A DNA stretch of 64,000 nucleotides from Brucella haematophila. GTDB lineage: Bacteria > Pseudomonadota > Alphaproteobacteria > Rhizobiales > Rhizobiaceae. Where the stretch lies: contig NZ_VCPE01000007.1 of NCBI RefSeq assembly GCF_005938105.1, forward strand, positions 31,631 to 95,630. Reading direction: 5' to 3'. Position 1 is the first letter of the stretch; each line of letters begins with the position of its first letter. The notes beneath the pieces were generated by a model. The model was not told the origin of the DNA. It was given only the letters and a program-made list of their open reading frames with translations, and made no database searches. Positions 20,174 to 29,015 of this stretch are shown here, one piece after another. Both the position numbers and the translations under genes were made by a program.

Positions 20174-20983
20174 CCGGCTCAATATGATGCCGATGGAATT
20201 TTGATTGGGTGAGCCGCCTTGCGTGACAATTGGACTGTCGGCGGCATCGCTCACCAGTCGTTCAAACTTGTCATAAGCCTGAATGCTCATTGTATCGGTG
20301 AGCTGGTAAGTGACGCTCGCCACAACGCCAACCGATTTCAAACCTCCGCGTGCATCATAGGCGGGCAGAACGGCCCCATTTGCCACTTCATTGGCGCTGA
20401 CGCCGAAATTGTTCTGCATATAGGTTGCGTTGGCGAAGGAGAGGCGAGGGCCAACCGAGAAAATCAAATCCTTGCCTGCGCTTTGAAACCAGTCGGCGCC
20501 TAGATCGGCTACAAAGCCGTCATCATGCCGCAAACCTTGCCGGGCTTCGACGCGAAAGCGAAGTTTGTCCTGGATAGCCCAATATTGTGCGAACGCGCCG
20601 GCATCCACGCTCCAGCGGATCTCGTGCAGCCCTTGCAGGCTTGGGTCGTCAGAGGGCTTGCGGTTGCCGCGAAGACTGACAACCGGTCCGATCTCGACGC
20701 CACCCAATTCAAACAGCGAATAGTCGATATTGTCGTCGGGAGCACTGAGGTCTGCTGCTTCACCAAAGCGTCGAATGTCGAAAGAGGGCACAAAGCTGAA
20801 CGATTTATCGTGCGCGCCTTCATAAGACGGTCCATATTCGGTGCCAGCCCCGAGCGTAATGATCCAGCCGCGCGGTTCCTGCGGTGCGGAGGTGGTCGAT
20901 TGATCGGCAGCCATGACATTGGAGGTCACAAACAGGCAGGCTAATGCTGCCCCTCTGTACACACAACGATTGATCTGCCTCAT
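20153..20983 (-). CDS. MipA/OmpV-family outer-membrane protein
   Basis: 276 residues with a signal peptide ending near NVMA-AD and a beta-rich body. The start of the mature part, WIITLGAGTEYGPSYEGA, and the segment FSFVPSFDIRRFGEA match the MipA/OmpV pattern, and the chain ends in ELRF, with the terminal Phe that the barrel assembly machinery recognises. Family members act as MltA-interacting scaffold proteins or small-molecule porins. It is a single gene, convergent with and overlapping the SMR operon. Confidence 0.83.
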   Translation of the reverse strand: MRQINRCVYRGAALACLFVTSNVMAADQSTTSAPQEPRGWIITLGAGTEYGPSYEGAHDKSFSFVPSFDIRRFGEAADLSAPDDNIDYSLFELGGVEIGPVVSLRGNRKPSDDPSLQGLHEIRWSVDAGAFAQYWAIQDKLRFRVEARQGLRHDDGFVADLGADWFQSAGKDLIFSVGPRLSFANATYMQNNFGVSANEVANGAVLPAYDARGGLKSVGVVASVTYQLTDTMSIQAYDKFERLVSDAADSPIVTQGGSPNQNSIGIILSRSFELRF

Positions 20984-21135
20984 CGGCCTGAAACTCCTTA
21001 CGCCAAGCCGTCACAAATCTGCATCGGACCTCAATTCCCAGCATTCTACCACAAATGCATAGGCAATCCACGAGGAGTTTTCTGCGGTAAGGTTGTCTTT
21101 CCACATCTCTGACGAAAGGATTAATGGCATCGGCA

Positions 21136-21173
21136 GGTTACCCGCTTCGTCTGTAATGACGAAGCGGGTAACC
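21136..21173 (-). terminator. Strong hairpin terminator behind the leftward envelope genes
   Basis: GGTTACCCGCTTCGTC pairs perfectly with GACGAAGCGGGTAACC (16 bp) around a six-base loop, nine bases after the stop of the His/Pro/Gly-rich gene. There is no clear T tract on the minus strand, so it may act as a barrier or RNA-end stabiliser as well as a terminator. Confidence 0.7.
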
Positions 21174-21181
21174 AGTTCTCG

Positions 21182-21847
21182 CTACTTTGGCGGAGCGACC
21201 GCAACATAGACGACGGAATGTCCGTTATACTTCGGCTCGAACCAATTTCCGTTGCAGTCCTTGTAGTTTATGCCGTTGACAGCAACATTGGTGCAGTCTG
21301 GTGGGACGTTGGCGATGACCGTACCAATAGCAACGGCTGCGGCGGTGCCAACTATGGCTGCGGCTGCCGGATCCCAACCTCCATTCCAATAGCCCGGCCA
21401 GTATGGCCCCGGCGGAGGCGGAGGAGGTGGCGGCAAAGGATGCGGTCCCGGTCCTGGAGGAACCGGCCCTGGCCCCGGATGTGGAGCAGGACCCGGCCCG
21501 GGATGTGGCTTCGGTGCCGGATGGGGAGCTGGATGAGGCGTAGGGTGCGGACCCGGCTCCGGATGATGCGCGGGATGCAGGCTCGGCCCCGTTCTAGCGT
21601 GGGGAACATTACCGCCGCGAGGACGTGGCATAGATGGATTGAACCGCGGTTCGAAATGCGCTGGCCCGTTAAAACCGCCCATACGGGGACCATGAAAGCC
21701 ACCGCCACCACCAAACCCGTGCATTCCGCCGCCGCCCAAATTCATGCGTGGCATGCGACCGCCAAAGGCTCCGCGAGCCTCTGCGATCTGTGGAGCAATC
21801 ATGGCCGTGGCGAACAAAATTCCTATCGTGACGCGAAAGAGTTTCAT
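21182..21847 (-). CDS. Secreted His/Pro/Gly-rich protein of unknown function
   Basis: 221 residues. A signal peptide (1-24, ending AEA) leads to a Gly-rich part (MHGFGGGGGFHGPRMGGF), then a long low-complexity His-Pro-Gly tract at about 75-150 ending in a run of eight prolines, a hydrophobic Ala/Val helix (AAAAIVGTAAAVAIGTVI) and a C-terminal domain with two Cys (PPDCTNVAVNGINYKDCNG). The last part resembles short domains common in secreted rhizobial proteins. His-Pro repeats could bind metal; that is a guess. It overlaps the DUF2092 gene by ATGA, so the two are made together. Confidence 0.75.
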   Translation of the reverse strand: MKLFRVTIGILFATAMIAPQIAEARGAFGGRMPRMNLGGGGMHGFGGGGGFHGPRMGGFNGPAHFEPRFNPSMPRPRGGNVPHARTGPSLHPAHHPEPGPHPTPHPAPHPAPKPHPGPGPAPHPGPGPVPPGPGPHPLPPPPPPPPGPYWPGYWNGGWDPAAAAIVGTAAAVAIGTVIANVPPDCTNVAVNGINYKDCNGNWFEPKYNGHSVVYVAVAPPK

Positions 21848-22614
21848 TGCGGATTCCCCTCTTCCAGGAAGCGGAGCTTTTGCGCATTGGGCGGCGGCGT
21901 GAATTCAAAAGCGCTCGCCTGAATATCGGGCGTTTCGTTCCAATTGAGAACGGCCGTCATGCGTGGGCGGGTCTGATCGTCGCGATCAACAAGCGAAACC
22001 TTGAGGGGTAAGGGTGGACCATCCGAAGCAATCCAGACTTCGAAATCCTGATCCCCGGTTCGGTAGGCCCAATGATCCGTTGCTTTGCCGTTCACCGTTG
22101 CATTACCAGCATGGAATCCCTCAACAACTTCGTTGATTGGCGCGTCTGGTGTGCCCCAGGCGAACAAATCCGCCAGAGGGAAAGTCAGATGATACTTCTG
22201 AGCGGCTTCCTCAAGTGTTTCCTTGATTGTCGCAGGCGCTGGAGCCTGAGCATAGGTATTGTTGTTTGGCGAGACATAGGTGAATGTTGTTCCGTTATAA
22301 ATGAACTCACCCTGCACAACATCCGTTTTCAGATCGATACGGAGTTTGTTCGGTCTTTCGACCTCATAAGTTATCTCGCCGCCGATCTCCAGTTTCTGGT
22401 CGGTATCCAGAACAGCGTCCACGCTCGTTTGTGAATTCAGGGTAAATTTCTGCAAGGATTGCAGATGCTTCCCCATATTCTCTAAGGCCTGGATCGAAGC
22501 GGGTTCGATCCTGTCGGAAGCGGCCTTGCTGTCTTGAGCGGCAGATATTGTAATCATGCCGAGCAAGAATAGCCCGCTGACTGTACATCGGAGAATGCGC
22601 CTGTTGATCGGCAT
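21844..22614 (-). CDS. DUF2092-family periplasmic protein
   Basis: 256 residues with a signal peptide (to about residue 26) and a LolA/LolB-like beta-sheet pattern: LQSLQKFTLNSQTSVDAVLD, then ITYEVERPNKLRIDLKTDV and a late PLPLKVSLVDRDD. These are landmarks of DUF2092, a family of predicted periplasmic proteins of unknown role that may bind lipid. AAGGAGGA supports the start. Overlaps the His/Pro/Gly-rich gene and follows a secreted HAD gene on the same strand. Confidence 0.8.
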   Translation of the reverse strand: MPINRRILRCTVSGLFLLGMITISAAQDSKAASDRIEPASIQALENMGKHLQSLQKFTLNSQTSVDAVLDTDQKLEIGGEITYEVERPNKLRIDLKTDVVQGEFIYNGTTFTYVSPNNNTYAQAPAPATIKETLEEAAQKYHLTFPLADLFAWGTPDAPINEVVEGFHAGNATVNGKATDHWAYRTGDQDFEVWIASDGPPLPLKVSLVDRDDQTRPRMTAVLNWNETPDIQASAFEFTPPPNAQKLRFLEEGNPQ

Positions 22615-22669
22615 TGGAGTCCTCCTTGAGTGTTTATGGACTGCGGATTATGGCATGTGAAATGAAAGG

Positions 22670-23644
22670 TCATTCGAAGGCATAGACCTTCTTCCAATCA
22701 TTCTTCATGTCGACGATGACCCAGTTTCTTTTCGGTGCTTCGGTCAGAGCTTTGTCCAGCTTGCCGAATGACGACTGCCGGTCATAGGCATATTCCCGGT
22801 CTCCATCGGTGTGGTGGATGATGATGCCGAGGCTGTTGGGAGATGCGGTGCCCCAGCGCAGCATTTCGTAATCACCATCCGAGTTGCCCGCGATGAAAAT
22901 CGGCTTCTTACCAATAGCGCGATTGATGCCAACGGGTTTGCCGGGACCATCATCGATGAAATCAACCTCCGGCAAGCGTTTCAGGACGGGTTGGTCATTC
23001 TCTACGGCATATTGGGTTTTGATACTGCTGCCGATCACCTGCTCAGCGGGAATGCCATAGGCCTTTTCGGTCATGGGGCGCATGAACTCCACGCCACCGC
23101 CAGACACGATGAATGTTTTGAAGTCATGAGCGCGCAAATAATCAAGCAGCTCACGCATGGGCAGGAATGTCATTTCCGTAAAGGGCTTACCCGTCTTTGG
23201 ATGCTTCGCGGTTGCGTACCAATCCGTGACGATCTTGTTGAACTCGTCGGTCGTCATACCGGCATGGGTCGCCATGCCAAGCTCTACCACGCCCTTCTCG
23301 CCGCTTTTTGCAATACCTGCCAGATCATCGTTGAGGATGGATTTGAACGGTTCCGTGGTGTTCCATTCAGGGTGATCGGGAGCCAGTGCCTTGACCCGGT
23401 CCAGCATGAAAGCCAATTGAAAGTAATAGGGTTGCTCCGTCCAGAGTGTACCGTCATTGTCGAACACGGCAATTCGGTCGGCAGGCGCAACATAATCTCT
23501 GCTGCCTTGCTTGGTTACCTTTTCGACGAAGTCGACGATCTGCTGCCTGGATTTACTGTCATTCCAGTTGGAAAGCTCTGCGGCCCATGCCGATGTTGAA
23601 ATCTGCAACGTGACGATCAGCACTAACCGCGCAAGCGAACGCAT
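22670..23644 (-). CDS. Secreted HAD-superfamily hydrolase (phosphoserine-phosphatase-like)
   Basis: 324 residues with a signal peptide ending AWA. Motif I is AVFDNDGTLW, motif II TFIVSGGGVEFM, a Lys-bearing segment precedes FIDDGPGKPVG, and motif IV is FIAGNSDGDYEM. All catalytic motifs are present, so it should be an active periplasmic phosphatase, substrate unknown. The ATG is supported by GGGGGAA. It sits ten bases after the FGE stop in the part of the locus controlled by the box at 24674. Confidence 0.85.
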   Translation of the reverse strand: MRSLARLVLIVTLQISTSAWAAELSNWNDSKSRQQIVDFVEKVTKQGSRDYVAPADRIAVFDNDGTLWTEQPYYFQLAFMLDRVKALAPDHPEWNTTEPFKSILNDDLAGIAKSGEKGVVELGMATHAGMTTDEFNKIVTDWYATAKHPKTGKPFTEMTFLPMRELLDYLRAHDFKTFIVSGGGVEFMRPMTEKAYGIPAEQVIGSSIKTQYAVENDQPVLKRLPEVDFIDDGPGKPVGINRAIGKKPIFIAGNSDGDYEMLRWGTASPNSLGIIIHHTDGDREYAYDRQSSFGKLDKALTEAPKRNWVIVDMKNDWKKVYAFE

Positions 23645-23654
23645 GAACTTCCCC

Positions 23655-24620
23655 CTAGTTTGTTGGCCTTTTCACGCACCGAAATCCGACATGGCTTGTG
23701 GATGTGTCTTCGGGTTCTGCATGGCGCGCAGCCGGACGATAGCGACGGCAATAATCCGGCGAGCAGAGGTGAGAGCCGCCTTTCAGCACACGTCTGGCGA
23801 TGCGGATATCGGGTTGCTGTGGGTCCAAACTCGCCAATGCTTCGCCCCCACGGGGGTTACTGGGTATGCAGCAGGGACTTGCAGCCGGTTCCGCATGTCG
23901 CGTTGTCCAGTAATCATTGGTCCATTCCCAGACATTGCCGATCATGTCGTAGACGCCATAACCATTCGCGGGGAATGACCGGACTGGAGATGTTCGCTCA
24001 CGCCCTGCGGGTTTCGTGCTCTTCACGGGAAATACGCCTTGCCACGTGTTGGCCATGGCAACGCCATCCGGCATCAGGTCATTGCCCCACGCATATTCCA
24101 TGTCCTCGTGTCCGCCTTTGGCTGCGAACTCGAATTCTGCCTCGGTTGGCAAATCGAGACCCGCCCACTGCGCATAGGCAAGCGCATCGCAATGGGCGAC
24201 GTGAACGACGGGATGATCGAGCTTACCGCGTAAATCGCTGAGCCCACCCAATGGCTTGCGCCAGTTTGCTCCGAATTTGAATTTCCACCATTGACCGATA
24301 TCGCGGCCCTCCACCCTTTTTGGTGGCGTGAACACAAGCGAGCCTGCGCGCAGCATTTCGGGAAGGGCGCCGGGATAGTCATCGGGATTGGGTGCTTTCT
24401 CCGCCATCGTCATATAACCCGTTTCTTCAACGAAGCGGGAAAACTGACGGTTGGTGACGGGTGTCGTGCTGATCCAAAATCCGTCAACCTTAACCGGATG
24501 TCGCGGTGCTTCTTCGGGATAGTGGCTGTCCGACCCCATCTGAAACGTACCCCCCGGTATCCAGGCCATTTCGTCTGAAGCCTGCTCGGAATAACGTTTG
24601 CTCGAAGCGTTCATACCCAT
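23655..24620 (-). CDS. Formylglycine-generating enzyme (FGE/SUMF1 family)
   Basis: 321 residues, cytosolic. Family landmarks: WIPGGTFQMGS at the start, HPVVHVAHCDALAYAQWAG, LPTEAEFEFAAKGG, VYDMIGNVWEW, and the catalytic segment KGGSHLCSPDYCRRYR with the cysteine pair C286/C291, five apart as in aerobic copper-dependent FGE. FGE oxidises the CxP/AxR cysteine of sulfatases to formylglycine; the sulfatase 8 kb upstream in this locus has that motif (CTAGR). I chose the ATG at 24620, six bases after GGAGG; an in-frame ATG at 24626 touches the RBS. The 17-bp box at 24674-24690 lies 53 bases upstream. Confidence 0.93.
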   Translation of the reverse strand: MGMNASSKRYSEQASDEMAWIPGGTFQMGSDSHYPEEAPRHPVKVDGFWISTTPVTNRQFSRFVEETGYMTMAEKAPNPDDYPGALPEMLRAGSLVFTPPKRVEGRDIGQWWKFKFGANWRKPLGGLSDLRGKLDHPVVHVAHCDALAYAQWAGLDLPTEAEFEFAAKGGHEDMEYAWGNDLMPDGVAMANTWQGVFPVKSTKPAGRERTSPVRSFPANGYGVYDMIGNVWEWTNDYWTTRHAEPAASPCCIPSNPRGGEALASLDPQQPDIRIARRVLKGGSHLCSPDYCRRYRPAARHAEPEDTSTSHVGFRCVKRPTN

Positions 24621-24673
24621 CGTCATCCTCCGCGAAATTGTACAAAGGTTGCCTTTGTGGCCCTCTGGCGGGA

Positions 24674-24690
24674 AGTACGTTACGGTAAAT
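24674..24690 (-). promoter_or_regulatory. 17-bp regulatory box, copy A (upstream of FGE)
   Basis: Read towards FGE the site is ATTTACCGTAACGTACT. It belongs to the four-copy set with consensus ATTTACNGTAACKTACT (others at 32727, 32818, 35205). It sits in the 82-base gap between the BatD and FGE genes and is followed by a -10-like TACAAT about 20 bases ahead of the RBS, so it probably drives FGE and the three genes behind it separately from the MoxR part. Confidence 0.72.
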
Positions 24691-24702
24691 CAGGCAAGTG
24701 TA

Positions 24703-25989
24703 TCAGGGGTTCAGCGATACAAGCGCGGGTGGCTTTAAGGCGCTTTGACGCGAAATGCGGTTCTCAACGCCGTGAGCGAAGACACGGCGATCAATCTCTT
24801 CCGGGGCGCTATTTCCATAAAGCTGTCGTTGCAGAATTTCGACTTGCGCCGTCAGTGAAACGTCACCTGCTACTGCGGCCCAATCCTCAACTGACGAGTA
24901 TCCATTGCGTCGGGACCAGACTTCCAGCGCGGCATTGATCTGTGCGTAGTCGCCTGTTCTGATAATACGAAGTGTCTGTCGTTTTTGCCTGCCTGCCGAG
25001 CTTCGCTGCCGCTCGTTCCATTCGTGCAGAAGTTTCGAAAGCCGCGCCCGATATCGCATAGCGAGGGCAAGAACGACTGCGAACAGAAGCAAGGCTAACG
25101 CCAATATCCAAAGCACCTGCCGACTTGGCATGTTTTTGCGAGCGGGTTCAACGGATGTCGCAGATTTCGCTGTACCTGGAGCGACCGTAACGGTTGTCGC
25201 CGGTAAAGTTGCGAATTGAGCCTGCTGTGATTGCACATCAAACCAGCGATAGGAAACCGCAGGTAGCGTGAACGTGCCAGGCTTGGAAGCCGTGTAGACG
25301 ATGGTTTCGACGCGTCGACTTGCTGTTTGTCGCCCCACCGGAACATTGTCGGCCACAGTTGCTGGTTTTACATACTGGTTCAGGCCTTGTGATGTTCCAA
25401 CATTGACCGGCGGTATGGTGATCGCCACCGTATCTGTTGCGGTAATGGTAAGCATTCTGACCAGAGCGTCTCCGGTCTGTAATTTCTCCGGTGGTCGGTC
25501 GAAGCTTTGCGTCAGTTCCAGCGACCCGGCAGCGAATTCAGGTTGTCCGTCGTGTTGAGCGGCACTGACGCCAAAAGACAGCGGTGCGCTCGTCGCGGTT
25601 GCGTGCTTGCGATTTCCATCCTCAAGATAGTCGAACGAAATCGCGATTGCGGGAATGCTATAGCTTCCGCTGACTTGCGGTATGATGGAATAGCGCTTTT
25701 GAATGCCGCTGAACTGAACGCCATTTATGGTATCCGTGACGTTCTGGGATCGTTCGTCAGGCAATGTTACCAGAGCGTGCGGCAGCGCGAACAGGGGAAA
25801 TTGTGGGGGCGAGATGAAGAAACCCGGGGCAAGCACATTTAGAACGAGATGAACTTGCTGGCCCGGCACAATTGTGCCGGTTTCTTCAATCTTGGCGCGT
25901 ATAATGGGTTCCTGCGCCGCGGCGTTGCTGACGAGAAATCGGGTCGTCAGAAGCAGGCCGTAAACGATGAGACGAAACAGAACCCTCAT
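24703..25989 (-). CDS. BatD-like membrane protein
   Basis: 428 residues: a signal peptide (1-25, ending AAA), a long periplasmic beta-sandwich part (IEETGTIVPGQQVHLVLNVLAPGFF at its start), one membrane helix (LWILALALLLFAVVLALAM, about 290-310) and a cytosolic helical tail of about 110 residues. This is the BatD layout. BatD works with VWA proteins and MoxR ATPases in stress-linked assembly or maturation of envelope proteins. It overlaps the VWA-TPR gene by ATGA and is last of the coupled MoxR-Bat block. Confidence 0.8.
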   Translation of the reverse strand: MRVLFRLIVYGLLLTTRFLVSNAAAQEPIIRAKIEETGTIVPGQQVHLVLNVLAPGFFISPPQFPLFALPHALVTLPDERSQNVTDTINGVQFSGIQKRYSIIPQVSGSYSIPAIAISFDYLEDGNRKHATATSAPLSFGVSAAQHDGQPEFAAGSLELTQSFDRPPEKLQTGDALVRMLTITATDTVAITIPPVNVGTSQGLNQYVKPATVADNVPVGRQTASRRVETIVYTASKPGTFTLPAVSYRWFDVQSQQAQFATLPATTVTVAPGTAKSATSVEPARKNMPSRQVLWILALALLLFAVVLALAMRYRARLSKLLHEWNERQRSSAGRQKRQTLRIIRTGDYAQINAALEVWSRRNGYSSVEDWAAVAGDVSLTAQVEILQRQLYGNSAPEEIDRRVFAHGVENRISRQSALKPPALVSLNP

Positions 25990-27542
25990 TTGGTGCCGCC
26001 TTCCGCCTCAATCGAAAAACGGCGTGCCAGCATGGCGGCTGGGCTGACGGCAATGTTCTTGATCCACATCTGAGACGTCTGTTCAGACATGGCAATCTCA
26101 ACATCTTTGCCTTCTTTACCCTTGTCATCAAACTGGACACTATCGGGCTTCAAATCTGGATCTTCCGCCTGATCCTGTTCCTCTTTCTGCTGTGCTTGCA
26201 GGAGGCGCTTTGCTGTCGCGAGATTGGCCTGAATGTCTTCCGACTTTGGGTTTGCTTGAAGTGCCTTCTCGTAAGCAGAGACAGCGTCGTCAAACTTCTT
26301 CAGATGCATCAGCGCGTTACCCTGATTGTACCAGCTTTCGGGGCTGTCGATGATGGCGAATGCATTGATGGCTTCCTGATAATTCCCGGCCCGGTATTCG
26401 GCGACACCACGCCACATGGGATTGCGAAACAACTTTGCAGCTTTGGAAAATTCGTTTTTTTGAAAAGCAATTCTCCCCTGTTGGTCCTGCGTCAGCCACA
26501 TATTTTCCAATGAACCCGCCCTTGCCGGGTCGTTTCCGATCAGGTGAAAAGCAATGATTATGCTGCCCAGCCGGACAACCCAGCCGCGTCTGAATGTGAG
26601 GGCGAACAAGAGCGCTGCCGGGATGAGGAACCACCATCCGCTGTCGCGCCATCGGCTTTCCTTATCCGATTGCTGCTGCGCAAAGTTTCCCTGTATTTGC
26701 GCGGTAATCCAACGAACATCGGTATCATCGTCGGTGACGGTTGTGACTGCGATAGTATGCGAGGCGCGCAGTTGCGCCATGCTTTCAGTATCGAGTTTGG
26801 TAATGAGGCGTGCACCACCGTCTGATGAAAGAAAGCCGCCGTCTCCGGTCTTGATCGGCCCACCATCCGCTGTGCCGATGACCAACACCACAACGCCAGT
26901 ATCCCGTTCATCGTCCAGTGACTTGATGGCCGATGTTTCTACTCCGTCTGTCATGAACAGTATTGTTCCGGAAGAATCGTCTTCTTTCAAAAGTTGGGCT
27001 GCGCGGGTAAGTGCTGCGCCTGTATCCTTTCCCGGACGCGGCATGATGCCCGTCGAAAGCGCATCGGTATAGGATTCAATCAGATCGGTATCGTCGGTGA
27101 GGGGTAAAACAAGATGTGTAGTGCCTGCGTAGGCGATCACAGCCGTTCTAGCCCCGGCGCGATTTGCCAGAATATCATGGATTTTGAGCTTGGCTCGTTC
27201 GATGCGGCTGGGGCTGATGTCAATGGCATCCATTGTTTGCGAAAGATCGACCGCGATCACCAGTGATGCCGTGTCGTGGACGAAAGGTGGAGTTTCCTTG
27301 TCCCAGCTTGGACCAGCGATAGCGAGGATCATGATAGCCATGATCAACGCCAGAAGTGTCGCCGGTTGAAAACGCCGCTTGCTGTCTCCTTCGATGACCA
27401 GTCGCTCGAGCAGATGTGGAGCGATCATATTCTTCCACTTATGCCTCACGTCCGAAGATCGCGCGGCAAGCCAAACCAAGACAAGCGGCAGTATCAATAA
27501 AATCAGCCAGGCCGGGCGAAGGAAGTGAAAGTCGGAGATCAT
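25986..27542 (-). CDS. VWA-TPR fusion membrane protein (BatB+BatC-like)
   Basis: 518 residues from the ATG at 27542, which overlaps the previous stop as ATGA; a longer upstream frame lies inside the BatA gene. Two N-terminal helices lead to a VWA domain with a complete MIDAS: DLSQTMD (D-x-S-x-S/T variant), a conserved Thr in STGIMPRPGKDTGAALT, and FMTDGVET. A further helix follows (about 305-325), then TPR repeats (AIIDSPESWYNQGNALMHL, KKFDDAVSAYEKALQANPK) and a Gln/Asp-rich linker. It combines what are BatB and BatC in other genomes. Confidence 0.85.
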   Translation of the reverse strand: MISDFHFLRPAWLILLILPLVLVWLAARSSDVRHKWKNMIAPHLLERLVIEGDSKRRFQPATLLALIMAIMILAIAGPSWDKETPPFVHDTASLVIAVDLSQTMDAIDISPSRIERAKLKIHDILANRAGARTAVIAYAGTTHLVLPLTDDTDLIESYTDALSTGIMPRPGKDTGAALTRAAQLLKEDDSSGTILFMTDGVETSAIKSLDDERDTGVVVLVIGTADGGPIKTGDGGFLSSDGGARLITKLDTESMAQLRASHTIAVTTVTDDDTDVRWITAQIQGNFAQQQSDKESRWRDSGWWFLIPAALLFALTFRRGWVVRLGSIIIAFHLIGNDPARAGSLENMWLTQDQQGRIAFQKNEFSKAAKLFRNPMWRGVAEYRAGNYQEAINAFAIIDSPESWYNQGNALMHLKKFDDAVSAYEKALQANPKSEDIQANLATAKRLLQAQQKEEQDQAEDPDLKPDSVQFDDKGKEGKDVEIAMSEQTSQMWIKNIAVSPAAMLARRFSIEAEGGTK

Positions 27543-28528
27543 GCCGCTGCTCTCCGCGCCATTCGTGCCTGTGCAACTCCAATAAGAAGGGAAAAGATCA
27601 ATATCATCAATGAGAGTGCCGCCGGATACGGGAACAGCTCCCGTCGCGGTCGCCATGACAACTCTTTTTGTTCCTGTGGCGTTATACTGTCCAGCATATC
27701 GTAGATGGCGGCCAGACTGGCCTGATCCTGACCGAAGGAATAGCGTCCATCCGTTTGTGTGGCGATGGCCTGTAATGTCTGTGTGTCAACCTTATCTTCG
27801 CCGGTCGCGTTTGGGTCACCGATTGCGACGGTGTGAATAACAATGTGGTCGTCTTTGGCGATTTCTGCGGCTTTCAGAGGTGGCATCTTGCTGGCCGTAT
27901 CGTTGCCATCGGAGAGCAAGATGAGCACCTTTTCGGGCACGTTCGACTTTTCGAACATGCGAATAGCCAGGCCGATGGAGTCGCCCATTGCGGTTCTGGG
28001 ACCGGCCTCGCCCGGCACGAGGGATCCAATCATCGTCCGTATCAAATCGTGGTCCATCGTGAACGGCGCTAGCGGATAAGGGGCGTCGCCAAAGGCAATC
28101 AAGCCGAGCCGGTCGTTTGCCCGCCTTGCAACAAAGTCGGCTACCACCGTTTTGACGGCGTTGATCCGCGAGTCCAGCGCGCCGCCTGGTGTCGCAAAAT
28201 CGCGCGTGTCCATCGATTGGGAAAGATCGAGCGCCAGTAGTATATCGCGCTGCGGTATCGATTTTGTAATCGGTGGTTCGATCAGTTGCGGCCGGGCCAG
28301 TGCCAGAACCAGCAGGCTCCACGCGATCAGTTCGAGCACGATCTGCCACCAGCTTCGTCGCGGAATGATTGATCCTATTGTTGGCTCAACACCGGCTGCT
28401 CTTGCAACATCTTTGAAGAAGGGAAGCCTGATTGAAGCTGTCGAGACCTGATGGCTCGGCAATAGCCACCAGAAAAGCAGCGGTACCGGTAACAAAAGCA
28501 GAAGCCACGGATGATCGAGTTCATACAT
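27539..28528 (-). CDS. VWA-domain membrane protein (BatA-like)
   Basis: 329 residues: two N-terminal helices (LLLLLPVPLLFWWLL and a second at about 60-80), a VWA domain with MIDAS residues DLSQSMD, TAMGDSIG and LLSDGNDT, and a C-terminal helix (AALSLMILIFSLLIGVA). This is the usual BatA layout. It overlaps the DUF4381 gene upstream by eight bases and the next VWA gene by ATGA, so stoichiometric translation is likely. Confidence 0.87.
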   Translation of the reverse strand: MYELDHPWLLLLLPVPLLFWWLLPSHQVSTASIRLPFFKDVARAAGVEPTIGSIIPRRSWWQIVLELIAWSLLVLALARPQLIEPPITKSIPQRDILLALDLSQSMDTRDFATPGGALDSRINAVKTVVADFVARRANDRLGLIAFGDAPYPLAPFTMDHDLIRTMIGSLVPGEAGPRTAMGDSIGLAIRMFEKSNVPEKVLILLSDGNDTASKMPPLKAAEIAKDDHIVIHTVAIGDPNATGEDKVDTQTLQAIATQTDGRYSFGQDQASLAAIYDMLDSITPQEQKELSWRPRRELFPYPAALSLMILIFSLLIGVAQARMARRAAA

Positions 28529-29015
28529 GATGCCTCTCGATCCACAGCCGCGCCTGACGAACGATCATGGCCAAGTCGTCTATCTGCCGGTTGGGTTCGT
28601 ATTCGCGACCTGTCAGAAGCGCTTTCAGGTCGGTTCCAAGCGGCTCTGGACTGTGATGTTCGAGGAAAGCAACCCATTGGCTGCCGGATAACGCCGCCAC
28701 GTCAGTACGAGGCCAGACAGAAAGCGCCGTGCGCTTCATCAGTTCGGCGATTTCTGTTTCCGTTGACCGTACCATGGGCGCGCTGTTGGATATTGTTTCA
28801 AGAATATGGAGCGCCTCGCGCCGATAGGCGTTGCGTCGATAGCGGATCGCCCATCGCACAATGAGGATGGCAATTGCCAGGAAGAGCAGGGCCGCCGCCA
28901 GTACCCATCCCCATGTCTGCGGCAGCCATGGGATCGGCGGCGGAATAGCAATGTCGTGGAGCGAACGCAGGGCGGTCTCTGTTGCTTGATCCACTACCGC
29001 CTCCTTTGACGCCAC
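28521..29015 (-). CDS. DUF4381-family membrane protein
   Basis: 164 residues with one membrane helix (WGWVLAAALLFLAIAILIVRW, about 34-54) after a proline-rich segment IPPPIPWLPQTWG, then a cytosolic helical domain with TALSVWPRTDVAALSGSQWVAFL, the DUF4381 hallmark. The family occurs almost only between DUF58 and VWA genes of MoxR operons, as here. Overlaps the DUF58 gene by 22 bases. Confidence 0.85.
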   Translation of the reverse strand: MASKEAVVDQATETALRSLHDIAIPPPIPWLPQTWGWVLAAALLFLAIAILIVRWAIRYRRNAYRREALHILETISNSAPMVRSTETEIAELMKRTALSVWPRTDVAALSGSQWVAFLEHHSPEPLGTDLKALLTGREYEPNRQIDDLAMIVRQARLWIERHHV

